17,783 nt of DNA from JANNWF01 sp041675805. GTDB lineage: Bacteria > Pseudomonadota > Gammaproteobacteria > Xanthomonadales > Xanthomonadaceae. The notes beneath the pieces were generated by a model. It was not told the origin of the DNA, searched no databases, and was given only the letters and a program-made list of their open reading frames with translations. Of this stretch, positions 1-7,784 are shown piece by piece (positions within the stretch are counted from its first letter, which is position 1; each line of letters opens with the position of its first letter). A program made the translations under genes and the position numbers. The DNA lies in contig JBAYTD010000053.1 of assembly GCA_041675805.1 (NCBI GenBank), forward strand, positions 1 through 17,783, given 5' to 3'.

Positions 1-1277
1 AGGTGAGCGATCAGGACGCGCCGTTCGACCCGATGCAGGCCGACCACGTCGTCAGCTTCGGCACCTTCGATCCGGCCAACGTGCCGCCGCCGACCATCGT
101 CGCCATCCAGCCCGCCGATGGGGCCAGCAACGTGCCGGTGGCCGCCGACGTGCGCGTCACCTTCAGCGAGATGGTGACCACCGCGCCCGGCGCGTTCAGC
201 CTGGCCTGCGACGGCACGCCGCTGACGCTGACCGAGTCCGGCAACGCCGCGCAGCGCATCCTGACCCCCGACCCGCTGCTGCCGGCCGGCGCGAGCTGCC
301 TGTTCACGGTCAACGGTGCCTTCGTTCTCAACACCAGCGGCATCGCCATGGAAGGCGTGCAGACGGCCAGTTTCACGGTGTCCGATGGCAGCACCGATGC
401 CTATTACGCCGGCGTCAACACCAGCTCGCCCGAACAACTGCGCTGCACCCTGCATGAGATCATCAAGGGCCACACGGTGTATCCGTACAGCGGCGGTGGC
501 GGTCCCAACGGCTTCAACACCTGGACCATCCTGGAAATCGCCCAGGAAGACCCGAACAACCCCGACAAGATCATCGACGTCTATCGCAACCGCTCCTACA
601 ACAAGGTCAGCGACCGCGCCGGCACCGGCAGCGGCATCACCTACAACCGCGAGCACACCTGGCCCAACTCGCTGGGCTTTGCCAACAACAACCTCGCCGC
701 CTACACCGACACGCACATGCTGTGGCTGTCCGACACCGGCCAGAACAGCAGCCGTGGCAGCCGGCCGTTTGCCAACTGCGCCAGCGGCTGCACCGAGCTG
801 CCGACCGAGTTCAACAACGGCGTCGGCGGACCCGGCCAGTCCAACTGGGTGCGCAGCCCGGACGGCAACACCGGCTCGTTCGAGGCCTGGGACCACCGCA
901 AGGGCGAAATGGCGCGGGCGATGTTCTACATGGCGATCCGCTACGAGGGCATCGCCGCCGAGGACGGCCACGACGGCAATACGCCGGACCTGGAACTGAC
1001 CGACAACCGTGGCGATATCCTCGGCACCGGCAACACCGCCGCAGTCGCCTACATGGGTCTGCTCAGCGACCTCTTGGCCTGGCACCTGGCCGATCCGCCG
1101 GATGCCGAGGAACTGGCCCGCAACGACGTGATCCAGAGCTTCCAGGGCAACCGCAACCCGTTCGTCGACCATCCGCAATGGGCCTCCCGCGCGCTGTTCG
1201 AGTCGAGCCGCCCGGCGAGCTGCGTGTTCGTCGACCCCGAGCCCGAGCCGCTGATCTTCGCCGACGGTTTCGAATGA
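1..1277 (+). CDS. Secreted endonuclease I family nuclease with Ig-like domain (5' truncated by window)
   Basis: The gene runs in from the left edge; the GTG at position 3 is only the first possible start codon in view and the reading continues mid-domain, so the true start lies outside. About 424 residues are visible. Residues about 28-128 resemble a bacterial Ig-like (Big_5/SbsA type) domain, beginning PPPTIVAIQPADGASNVPV. The rest is an endonuclease I (EndA/NucM type) domain: YNREHTWPNSLGF at about 214-226 gives the REH-WP signature with H218, TDTHMLW follows with H238, then NSSRGSRPF and the helix WDHRKGEMARAMFYMAIRY. Such enzymes are metal-dependent, non-specific DNA/RNA nucleases acting outside the cytoplasm. 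The C-terminus PLIFADGFE is a short acidic-aromatic tail that I recall from many secreted proteins of Xanthomonadales; its function is unknown. The family call is strong; location outside the cytoplasm is inferred because the signal peptide is off the window. Confidence 0.85.
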   Translation, partial: VSDQDAPFDPMQADHVVSFGTFDPANVPPPTIVAIQPADGASNVPVAADVRVTFSEMVTTAPGAFSLACDGTPLTLTESGNAAQRILTPDPLLPAGASCLFTVNGAFVLNTSGIAMEGVQTASFTVSDGSTDAYYAGVNTSSPEQLRCTLHEIIKGHTVYPYSGGGGPNGFNTWTILEIAQEDPNNPDKIIDVYRNRSYNKVSDRAGTGSGITYNREHTWPNSLGFANNNLAAYTDTHMLWLSDTGQNSSRGSRPFANCASGCTELPTEFNNGVGGPGQSNWVRSPDGNTGSFEAWDHRKGEMARAMFYMAIRYEGIAAEDGHDGNTPDLELTDNRGDILGTGNTAAVAYMGLLSDLLAWHLADPPDAEELARNDVIQSFQGNRNPFVDHPQWASRALFESSRPASCVFVDPEPEPLIFADGFE

Positions 1278-1621
1278 GCGATCCGGGCGCGCCATCGGCA
1301 GACACGATGGCGCGCCTGGCGCTGTGCAGTTGCCCGGATGCCGGTCAGGCGCAAGCACTGGCCGGCATCCTGGTCGAGCGCCGCCTGGCCGCCTGCGTCA
1401 GCGTGCTGCCGCAGGTTCGCTCGGTCTATCGCTGGCAGGGAAAAGTGGAGCGCGCCGACGAGGCGCTGCTGCTGATCAAGACCGTCGAGGCGCGGCTGGT
1501 CGAGCTGGAAGCGGCGATCCTCGAACACCATCCCTACGAACTTCCCGAGATCATCGTGGTCGCAGTCGGCTCCGGGCTCGATCGCTACCTGCGATGGCTG
1601 CACGACGAGACCGCTCCCTGA
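1274..1621 (+). CDS. cutA: CutA divalent-cation tolerance protein
   Basis: A 115-residue protein of the usual CutA size. It shows the family pattern through its length: an N-terminal beta strand with LCSCPD, then LVERRLAACVSVLPQVRSVY (AACV plus YRWQGKVE), the EALLLIKT strand, and a C-terminal HPYELPEIIVVAVGSGLDRY. CutA proteins form trimers with a ferredoxin-like fold and are linked to divalent metal tolerance, though the exact role is unsettled. The ATG overlaps the stop of the nuclease gene (ATGA), which supports this start and suggests translational coupling; a second in-frame ATG at 1307 is possible. The gene lies 50 bases before dsbD. In E. coli cutA also sits next to dsbD, so the context agrees. 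Confidence 0.93.
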   Translation: MSDPGAPSADTMARLALCSCPDAGQAQALAGILVERRLAACVSVLPQVRSVYRWQGKVERADEALLLIKTVEARLVELEAAILEHHPYELPEIIVVAVGSGLDRYLRWLHDETAP

Positions 1622-1671
1622 CGCCCGTCGCCACGGCGGGCCGCCCTGCCGTCCCAGCGAGTCGATTCGCC

Positions 1672-3849
1672 ATGTCGCACCTCCGTCTCCTGCTGTTCGC
1701 CTGCCTGGCGCTGCTCGGTCTGTCGCCCGCGGCAGCCATCGACGAGGCCGACCTGCTGCCCATCGACGAAGCCTTCGCGCTGAGTGCGACGCGCCAGGAC
1801 GATGGCCGCATCGCCCTGCGCTGGGTCATCGCCGAGGGCTATTACCTGTATCGCCACCGCATTGCGGTGGACTCGCCGGACGGCAGCTTCGCGCCCGGCG
1901 CGCTGGCGCTGCCGGACGGCATCGCCTACCACGACGAGTTCTTCGGCGACGTGGAAACCTATCGCGGCGAACTGCTGGCGGTGCTCGACGGCACGGCGCA
2001 GGGCGGCGCGACGCAGGCGCAATTGCGCGTGCGCTATCAGGGCTGCGCCGATCTCGGCGTGTGCTATCCGCCGCATGCGAAGACGATCAACGTGGCGCTG
2101 TCCGCCGCACCGTCGTCCGCACCGTTTTCCGCCCTGCCGCTGGGCAACGCCGGCAAGCCGCTGCTCGGCGATCCGCAGGCGGTGGACTTCCAGGTCGAGA
2201 CCCTGCCGCTGCCGGCCGAACAGGCGTTCCGCTTCGAGGCCATCGCCACCTCGCCGAACGTGATCCTGATGCGCTTCACGCCGGCACCGGGCTACTACCT
2301 GTACCGCGACCACTCCGAATTCACCCTGCACGCCGACGGCAAGGCCACTGCGCTGGCCCCGCAATGGCCGCCGGCGGTGGATCATCACGACGAGCATTTC
2401 GGCCAGGTGGCGGTGTATTTCGATCTGGTCGAAACGCCGTTGCCGCTGCAACGCCACGACGCTGCGGCAGTCAGCGCGACGCTGGAAGCGGTGTTCCAGG
2501 GTTGCCAGAACAACGGCATCTGCTATCCGCCGATCACCCGCCGCATCGACATCGACCTGCCCGCCGCCAGCGCCGACAGCCTGGTCGCAGCCACGCTCGA
2601 TGAGGGCGGCGACGCCCGCTTCGGCCTCGCCGTCGCCCTGCTGACCCTGTTGTCGGCCCTGCTCGGCGGCCTGATCCTGAACCTGATGCCGTGTGTGTTG
2701 CCGGTGCTGTCGCTGAAGGCGCTCAGCCTGGCCCAGGGCGGCGGCGCGCAGGCGCGGCGCAGCGCAGCCTGGTACACCTTGGGCGTGCTGGTCAGCTTCG
2801 CCGCCGTCGGCGCGCTGGTGCTGGCGCTGCGCCAGGCCGGCATGCTGCTCGGCTGGGGCTTCCAGTTGCAGCAGCCGCTGGCCATCGCCTTTCTCGCCTT
2901 CGTCATGTTCATCGTCGGCCTGGCGCTGTCCGGGGTGTTCCAGATCGGTGCCGGACTGGCCGGTGCCGGGCAGTCGCTGACCGAGAAGAAGGGACCGGCC
3001 GGCGATTTCTTCACCGGCGTGCTCGCGGTGGTGGTCGCCAGTCCCTGCACCGCGCCGTTCATGGGTCCGGCGCTGGCCTACGCCTTCGGCGCGCCGGCCT
3101 GGCTGGCGCTGGCGGTGTTCCTGGCGCTGGGCCTGGGTCTTGCCCTGCCGTTCCTGCTGATCGGCTTCATCCCGGCGCTGGCGCAGCGCCTGCCGCGTCC
3201 CGGCGCGTGGATGGACACCTTCAAGCAGTTCATGGCCTTCCCGATGTACCTGACCGCCGCCTGGCTGGTCTCGGTGCTGGCCGCGCAACGCGGAGCCAGC
3301 GCGGTGCTGTACGTGCTGGCCGGCTTCACCCTGCTGGCGCTGGGCCTGTGGTGGCATGAGCGGCAGCGGCTGCGCGGCAGCGCCTGGTCGCGCCGCGCCG
3401 GCATGGCGCTGGCCGTCGTCGCCGTGGCGCTGACCTTGAACACCCTGCACGGCCTGCCGGCGACGACCACGGCGTCGGCCTCGGCCGCCAACGAGGCCGA
3501 GGGCGAGGTGGCGTATTCCGCCGAGCGGCTGGCCGCGCTGCGCGGCGAAGGCCGGCTGGTGTTCGTCAACATGACCGCCGACTGGTGCGTCACCTGCAAG
3601 CTCAACGAACGCGCCGTGCTGTCGCAGGACACCTTCAGGCAGGCACTGGCCGATGCCGGCGGCGTCTACATGAAGGGCGACTGGACCAATGTCGACCCCG
3701 CCATCACCACCTTCCTGGAAAGCCACAAGGCGGTCGGTGTGCCCTTGTACGTGGTCTATCCGGCTGGCGGCGGCGAGGGCGAAAAGCTGCCCACCCTGCT
3801 CACCGCCGGCATCGTCACCGACGCGCTGCAACGCGCGCACGGGCGTTGA
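1672..3849 (+). CDS. dsbD: Thiol:disulfide interchange protein DsbD with two N-terminal alpha domains
   Basis: This 725-residue inner-membrane protein passes electrons from cytoplasmic thioredoxin to periplasmic thiol proteins. After a signal peptide (residues about 1-22, ending PAAA) come two consecutive DsbD-alpha type domains. The first carries C125 and C131 in CADLGVCYPP, the second C278 and C284 in CQNNGICYPP. The transmembrane core follows (about 315-570) with the two redox cysteines in LMPCVLPVLS (C341) and VASPCTAPFMGP (C459). A C-terminal thioredoxin domain has WCVTCK (C639/C642). E. coli DsbD has about 565 residues and one alpha domain, so the extra length is explained by the domain duplication. 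The ATG at 1672 was chosen because the signal peptide starts there; the frame is open further upstream but overlaps cutA. A TlpA-like partner starts 5 bases downstream. Confidence 0.95.
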   Translation: MSHLRLLLFACLALLGLSPAAAIDEADLLPIDEAFALSATRQDDGRIALRWVIAEGYYLYRHRIAVDSPDGSFAPGALALPDGIAYHDEFFGDVETYRGELLAVLDGTAQGGATQAQLRVRYQGCADLGVCYPPHAKTINVALSAAPSSAPFSALPLGNAGKPLLGDPQAVDFQVETLPLPAEQAFRFEAIATSPNVILMRFTPAPGYYLYRDHSEFTLHADGKATALAPQWPPAVDHHDEHFGQVAVYFDLVETPLPLQRHDAAAVSATLEAVFQGCQNNGICYPPITRRIDIDLPAASADSLVAATLDEGGDARFGLAVALLTLLSALLGGLILNLMPCVLPVLSLKALSLAQGGGAQARRSAAWYTLGVLVSFAAVGALVLALRQAGMLLGWGFQLQQPLAIAFLAFVMFIVGLALSGVFQIGAGLAGAGQSLTEKKGPAGDFFTGVLAVVVASPCTAPFMGPALAYAFGAPAWLALAVFLALGLGLALPFLLIGFIPALAQRLPRPGAWMDTFKQFMAFPMYLTAAWLVSVLAAQRGASAVLYVLAGFTLLALGLWWHERQRLRGSAWSRRAGMALAVVAVALTLNTLHGLPATTTASASAANEAEGEVAYSAERLAALRGEGRLVFVNMTADWCVTCKLNERAVLSQDTFRQALADAGGVYMKGDWTNVDPAITTFLESHKAVGVPLYVVYPAGGGEGEKLPTLLTAGIVTDALQRAHGR

Positions 3850-3854
3850 GCGCG

Positions 3855-4430
3855 ATGCGCCCGACCCTCGTCATCGTCATCGCCGCACTGCTCGCCGGCG
3901 CGCTCGGCCTCGCCGCAGGACGCTGGTGGTTCGCCCCGGAACGCCGGCCCGAACAACCCGTTCCTGCCGAAGTCCAGGTGCTCGACATCGGCGAGCGCCG
4001 CCCCGACACCGCGCTGGCCGATCTCGACGGCACGATGCGGCCGCTGGCCGAACACGACGGCGCGCCGGTGATCCTCAACTTCTGGGCCACCTGGTGCCCG
4101 CCCTGCGTGCGCGAACTGCCGCTGCTCGCCGACTGGCACGACCGCCGCGACGCCGACGGCCTCGCCGTGCTCGCCATCGCCCTGGAAACCGAAGCCGAAC
4201 CGGTGGCCGACTTCATGACCGCGCACGGATTGGACCTGCCGGTGCGCCTCGCCGCCCCCGGTCGGATCGACCTCTCCACCACCTTCGGCAACACCCGCGG
4301 CGTCCTGCCCTACAGCGTGCTGCTCGGTGCCGACGGCCGTGTGCTGGCACAGAAGCTCGGCGAACTGAAGGACAGCGATCTGCAGGCCTGGGCGGAGTTG
4401 GCGCGTGGCGAGGACGGATTGGCGCGATGA
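3855..4430 (+). CDS. Membrane-anchored TlpA/ResA-like thioredoxin
   Basis: A 191-residue protein with an N-terminal hydrophobic anchor (about residues 4-22, VIVIAALLAGALGLAAG) followed by a periplasmic thioredoxin-fold domain. The active site is NFWATWCPPCVRELP, with cysteines 81 and 84 (CPPC), typical of the TlpA/ResA/CcmG group. The cis-proline loop is present near GVLPYSVLL. These proteins reduce disulfides in exported apo-proteins such as cytochrome c or oxidase assembly factors and are themselves kept reduced by DsbD. The gene starts 5 bases after the dsbD stop, so the two are almost certainly co-transcribed, and DsbD is the likely electron donor. Which TlpA-like protein it is cannot be decided from sequence alone, so no symbol is given. 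Confidence 0.9.
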   Translation: MRPTLVIVIAALLAGALGLAAGRWWFAPERRPEQPVPAEVQVLDIGERRPDTALADLDGTMRPLAEHDGAPVILNFWATWCPPCVRELPLLADWHDRRDADGLAVLAIALETEAEPVADFMTAHGLDLPVRLAAPGRIDLSTTFGNTRGVLPYSVLLGADGRVLAQKLGELKDSDLQAWAELARGEDGLAR

Positions 4431-4575
4431 TCGGGGGTTCGGGCTTAACTCGCCTGGCTGTTGTGTTGTGGCGATGTTTCGGCTGTTTCGAAGGCGGCTT
4501 GGTGACTTCGTCGAGTCTTGGGGATTCGGCTTCACTCGAACAACCCCGACACAACCCCCTCAAATGCACAAACCC
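4431..4575. other. Convergent intergenic spacer
   Basis: This 145-base gap separates the rightward thioredoxin gene from the leftward desaturase gene. It is less GC-rich than its surroundings, with several TTGTGTTG/ACACAACC-like stretches, but I found no convincing stem plus U-tract that would serve as a bidirectional terminator. No protein-like frame is visible. Confidence 0.5.
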
Positions 4576-5715
4576 TCAGGCCCGCTGAGCCACAGCCTGT
4601 TCAAGCCGCAGACGCAGCCGGGGACGGCTGGGGAAGGCGTGGCGCAGGATGCGCCAGACCACCTGGCCGAATTGCCGGGGCAATGACCCGGTGTCGTAAT
4701 GCTGGCCGTAGCGCTCGCAGATTTCGCGTACTTCCACCGCCATCGCGGCGTAGCGGTTGGCCGGGATGTCGGGGTAGAAATGGTGCTCGATCTGGTGGCT
4801 CAGGTTGCCGGTCATGAGGTTCATCAGGCGACCACCGCCGATGTTGGCGGAGCCGCGCAGTTGGCGCAGGTACCAGTGGCCACGGGTTTCGTTGCGGATG
4901 ACTTCCTTGGGGAAGGTTTCCACGTCGGTGGTGAAGTGGCCGCAGAAGATCACCACCCAGGTCCACAGGTTGCGGATCAGGTTGGCGGCGACGTTGCCGA
5001 GCAGTACGGGCAGGAAGAACGGTCCGGCCAGCAGCGGGAAGATCAGGTAGTCCTTGACGATCTGCCGACGCATCTTGCGGCCGACCGCCGACAGCGCGCG
5101 CTTCATCTTGCGCAGGGTGGTCTTGCCGGCGAACAGGCGGCCGAACTTCAGGTCCTGGATGGCGATGCCCCATTCGAACAGCAGGGCGAACAGCGGCGCG
5201 ATCAACGGTTGCAGCAGGTAGAACGGCCGCCAGCGCTGCTCGGGGAAGATGCGCAACAGGCCGTAGCCGATGTCGTCGTCCAGGCCGCGGATGTTGGTGT
5301 AGGTGTGATGGCGGAAGTTATGCGTCTTGCGCCAGTTTTCGCTGGTGGCGACGATGTCCCACTCGTAGGTCTTGCCGTTGAGGTGCGGGTCGCCCATCCA
5401 GTCGTACTGGCCGTGGATCACGTTGTGGCCGACCTCCATGTTCTCCAGGATCTTGCCAACGGCGATCAGCAGCACGCCGAGCACGCAGGCCGGCCAGAAC
5501 AGCCAGTTGACGAATGCGCCGCCGATGGCGCCGACGTAGAGCAGGGCGCGGCCGGCGACATCGATGTAGCGCACCGCCTTGACCACGCGGCGGATGTAGT
5601 CGGCGTCGCGCTGGCCGAGGGTGGCGACGGTGCGGGCGCGCAGGGCGTCGAGTTCGGCACCGAAGCGCTCCAGTTCCTCGCCGCCGAGGGCGCGGGATTT
5701 GCTTTTTGCGGTCAT
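4576..5715 (-). CDS. desB: Membrane fatty acid (acyl-CoA) delta-9 desaturase, DesB type
   Basis: A 379-residue di-iron membrane desaturase. All three histidine clusters are present: GHNVIHG (H97, H101), HNFRHHTYTN (H132, H136, H137) and SHQIEHHFYPD (H307, H311, H312). Hydrophobic segments lie at about 56-88, 165-185 and 223-258. Enzymes of this type insert a cis double bond into saturated acyl-CoA in the inner membrane using O2 and two electrons. The start ATG at 5715 lies 8 bases after the stop of the reductase gene; the frame stays open upstream but that part overlaps the reductase. The pairing with a DesC-like reductase and a divergent DesT-like regulator reproduces the Pseudomonas aeruginosa desT-desCB arrangement, where DesB acts on exogenous saturated fatty acids. 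The enzyme class is very likely; exact substrate is inferred from context. Confidence 0.92.
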   Translation of the reverse strand: MTAKSKSRALGGEELERFGAELDALRARTVATLGQRDADYIRRVVKAVRYIDVAGRALLYVGAIGGAFVNWLFWPACVLGVLLIAVGKILENMEVGHNVIHGQYDWMGDPHLNGKTYEWDIVATSENWRKTHNFRHHTYTNIRGLDDDIGYGLLRIFPEQRWRPFYLLQPLIAPLFALLFEWGIAIQDLKFGRLFAGKTTLRKMKRALSAVGRKMRRQIVKDYLIFPLLAGPFFLPVLLGNVAANLIRNLWTWVVIFCGHFTTDVETFPKEVIRNETRGHWYLRQLRGSANIGGGRLMNLMTGNLSHQIEHHFYPDIPANRYAAMAVEVREICERYGQHYDTGSLPRQFGQVVWRILRHAFPSRPRLRLRLEQAVAQRA

Positions 5716-5723
5716 CGCGTGGC

Positions 5724-6848
5724 TCAGAGGTTGATGGTGAGGTCGGATGCCGCGCCGTGGATGCACAGGCGCAGCGAGGACATGGGTTCGCGCACCAGCT
5801 CGCCGCTGGGCAGGTGACGGACGATGCCGGCCGGTTTCTCGCAGGCGCAGGTGTTGCACAGGCCCATCCGGCAGCCATGCCGCGGACGCAGGCCTTCGGC
5901 CTCCAGCGCTTCGAGCAGGGACACGCCGCGCGGCAGTCGCAGGGTGCGGCCGCTGGCGGCGAGGCGCACTTCAACCGTGCCGGATTCGTCGACCGCCGGC
6001 TGCGGCGGGGTGAACGCCTCGGCCTGGAAGGATTCGCTGCGCGCGGCCAGCAATTGCCGCGCCCGGTCGACGAAGCCGTCCGGGCCGCAGGCGAATACCT
6101 GACGGCCATCGAGCGGTCCGACCAGATCCTGCAACAGCGCCTCGTCGATGCGGCCACGCGCTTCGCCGGGCTGCATCGCGCCGGGCTCGCGGGTCAGGGC
6201 GACATGCACGCGCAGGCGCGGATGCGCAGCTTCGAGGGCGCGCAAGGCGTCGATGAAGCACAGTTCGTCGCGACAGCGCGCCCAGTAAACCAGGTCGAGC
6301 TCGACCGGCATGTCGCGCGCGGCCAGTTCGCGGGTCAGACAGGCCAGCGGCGTGATGCCGCTGCCGGCGGCGAGGAACAGCCAGCGGCCGGACGGCTGCG
6401 CCGGCAGGGCCATGTCGCCGAATGCCGGCGACAGGCCCAGTCGCGCGCCCAGCGACAGGTCGTGGCACAGATGGCTGCTGAGCTTGCCACCCTCGATGGC
6501 CTTCACGGTGATCGCCAGGCAGCCATCGGCGCGCGGCAGGTGGCTGAGGCTGTAGCTGCGGGTGACCGCCGCGCCATCGATCTCGGCGCTGACGTTGAAA
6601 TGCTGGCCGGGGCGCACGGCACCGACATGGCGATTGGGCTTGAGCCACAGCGTGAAGCTGTCGATGGAGGCCTGTTCGCGCGCGACCAGACGCGCCAGCG
6701 GGCGCTCCCAGGACCAAGTCGGGTGCAGTCGCTGGGCCCAGAAGTCGAACACCACCGGGTTGACCCAGGGGCGCACCCAGCGACGCAGGCGGGAGCGCCG
6801 CGATGCGGGCGCGATGGCGGCGCTTTCGAGAGAAGTCGGGGAGCTCAT
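5724..6848 (-). CDS. desC: Flavin/2Fe-2S oxidoreductase supplying electrons to the desaturase, DesC type
   Basis: A 374-residue ferredoxin-NAD(P) reductase with a C-terminal plant-type 2Fe-2S domain. RSYSLS near residue 97 is the flavin-binding motif, FLAAGSGITPLACL near 155-170 the nucleotide-binding loop, and VFACGPDGFV the late CGP motif. The iron-sulfur cysteines are C326, C331 and C334 (GCRMGLCNTC) plus C362. Such a protein takes electrons from NAD(P)H through FAD to 2Fe-2S and passes them to the neighbouring desaturase. The ATG at 6848 was preferred over the longer frame (opening at 6896), because the longer form would place coding sequence over the palindrome and promoter described at 6856-6894. 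No clear Shine-Dalgarno sequence precedes 6848. desB follows 8 bases downstream. Confidence 0.92.
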   Translation of the reverse strand: MSSPTSLESAAIAPASRRSRLRRWVRPWVNPVVFDFWAQRLHPTWSWERPLARLVAREQASIDSFTLWLKPNRHVGAVRPGQHFNVSAEIDGAAVTRSYSLSHLPRADGCLAITVKAIEGGKLSSHLCHDLSLGARLGLSPAFGDMALPAQPSGRWLFLAAGSGITPLACLTRELAARDMPVELDLVYWARCRDELCFIDALRALEAAHPRLRVHVALTREPGAMQPGEARGRIDEALLQDLVGPLDGRQVFACGPDGFVDRARQLLAARSESFQAEAFTPPQPAVDESGTVEVRLAASGRTLRLPRGVSLLEALEAEGLRPRHGCRMGLCNTCACEKPAGIVRHLPSGELVREPMSSLRLCIHGAASDLTINL

Positions 6849-6855
6849 GCGACGG

Positions 6856-6883
6856 ACTATACGCGCGTCCGCACGATTGTCTA
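6856..6883 (-). promoter_or_regulatory. Predicted sigma-70 promoter of desC-desB
   Basis: On the minus strand TAGACA (6883-6878) and TATAGT (6861-6856) each match the sigma-70 consensus at five of six bases and are 16 bases apart. Transcription would start about 6-8 bases beyond the -10 box, at roughly 6849-6850, next to the desC ATG at 6848. The message would be leaderless or nearly so, which fits the absent ribosome-binding site. The -35 box lies inside the palindrome at 6871-6894, so a bound repressor would block it. Read by eye only. Confidence 0.5.
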
Positions 6884-6894
6884 GACACTTGTGC
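6871..6894. promoter_or_regulatory. Palindromic operator candidate between desC and desT
   Basis: A 24-base palindrome with 10 of 12 base pairs matching. Its perfect core is TGTCTAGACA (6878-6887), and outer arms GCAC (6871-6874) and GTGC (6891-6894) share the same centre. The size and symmetry suit a TetR-family dimer or dimer pair. Its place between the divergent desC and desT genes, covering the desC -35 box, makes the adjacent DesT-like protein the obvious ligand. The half-site is not identical to what I remember of the FabR/DesT consensus, so binding is inference. Confidence 0.55.
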
Positions 6895-6994
6895 ATTAAT
6901 TATGACCACCGTTCAGTCTGACGGCGCAGCCGCGCGGCAAGCGGATCGCTGCCATTTCGGCGATGATGGCTGCCACTGCCGCACTGATCGCCCC

Positions 6995-7666
6995 ATGGTC
7001 ACCACCACCGCCCCCGCCGGCGACGACTCCGCCATCGGCCGCAAGCCCAGCATCTCGCGCGAGGATCTGATCGCCGCGGCGCTGGCTCTGGTCGGCCCGC
7101 ATCGCAGCGTGTCGACGCTGTCGCTGCGCGAGGTGGCGCGCGAGGCGGGGATCGCGCCGAACAGCTTCTATCGCCATTTCCGCGACATCGACGAACTTGC
7201 CGTCGCCCTGGCGGAACTGGCCGGCCGCTCGCTGCGCACCCTGATCGGCCAGGCGCGACGCCGCGCCAATGCCGAGGGCAGCGTGGTGCAAAGCTCGGTG
7301 GAAACCTTCATCGAGCAGATGCGCGCCGACCACAAGATGCTGCACGTGCTGCTGCGCGAAGGCTCGGTCGGCTCGGACGCCTTCAAGCAGGCGGTCGAGC
7401 GCGAGCTGATCTATTTCGAGGAAGAGTTGCAGATCGACCTGATCCGGCTGGCCAAGGCCGCCCGCGCACCGCTGCACCAGCCGGCCCTGGTCGCCCGCGC
7501 CATCACCCGTCTGGTGTTCGCCATCGGTGCCACCGCCATCGACCAGCCGCGCGAACGCGACCCCGAGCTGATCGCCCAACTCGCCGGCATGGTGCGCATG
7601 ATCGTCACCGGTGCCCGCGCCATGGCCGCGCAGGGCGACGCGACAGCGCCCTCGGCCAGCCCTTGA
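6995..7666 (+). CDS. desT: TetR-family regulator of unsaturated fatty acid synthesis, DesT/FabR type
   Basis: A 223-residue TetR-family repressor. The N-terminal helix-turn-helix covers about residues 42-63, LSLREVAREAGIAPNSFYRH followed by FRDIDEL, and is very like E. coli FabR and Pseudomonas DesT in the recognition helix. The C-terminal part is the ligand and dimer domain. DesT senses the balance of saturated and unsaturated acyl-CoA and controls desCB and fabAB. It is divergent from desC, with the palindrome at 6871-6894 in between. The start is uncertain: ATG 6995 gives a protein of family length, whereas ATG 6902 would add 31 residues rich in Cys and His (CHFGDDGCHC) that look unlike the family. 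The family call is strong; the effector is inferred. Confidence 0.88.
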   Translation: MVTTTAPAGDDSAIGRKPSISREDLIAAALALVGPHRSVSTLSLREVAREAGIAPNSFYRHFRDIDELAVALAELAGRSLRTLIGQARRRANAEGSVVQSSVETFIEQMRADHKMLHVLLREGSVGSDAFKQAVERELIYFEEELQIDLIRLAKAARAPLHQPALVARAITRLVFAIGATAIDQPRERDPELIAQLAGMVRMIVTGARAMAAQGDATAPSASP

Positions 7667-7784
7667 GCGCCGACCCGCGCGACTGACCTGCATCAAGGCG
7701 ACCACGCAACACGCCCTCGCGCCGCGCCCGAGGCGCGCGGTTTGCCCCTAGACTGTGCACTGCACCATTTCTTTGGCCGCAGGC
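7667..7784. other. Spacer between desT and gdhA
   Basis: This 118-base gap holds a 6-bp GC stem with a 3-base loop (CGCGCC at 7723-7728, CGA, GGCGCG at 7732-7737) followed by only three T residues. It could be a weak terminator for desT, but the U-tract is poor. The gdhA promoter must lie here too; no boxes close to consensus were found. Confidence 0.3.

Noticed and set aside
1585..3840. Long minus-strand open frame (751 codons) opposite dsbD
   Set aside because: It is rich in Arg, Gln, Gly and His with no domain or membrane pattern, as expected for the complement of a high-GC gene; dsbD on the other strand has all its motifs.
6902..6994. N-terminal extension of the DesT-like regulator from ATG 6902
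   Set aside because: The added residues are unlike TetR N-termini and the protein from 6995 has the normal length; kept only as an alternative.
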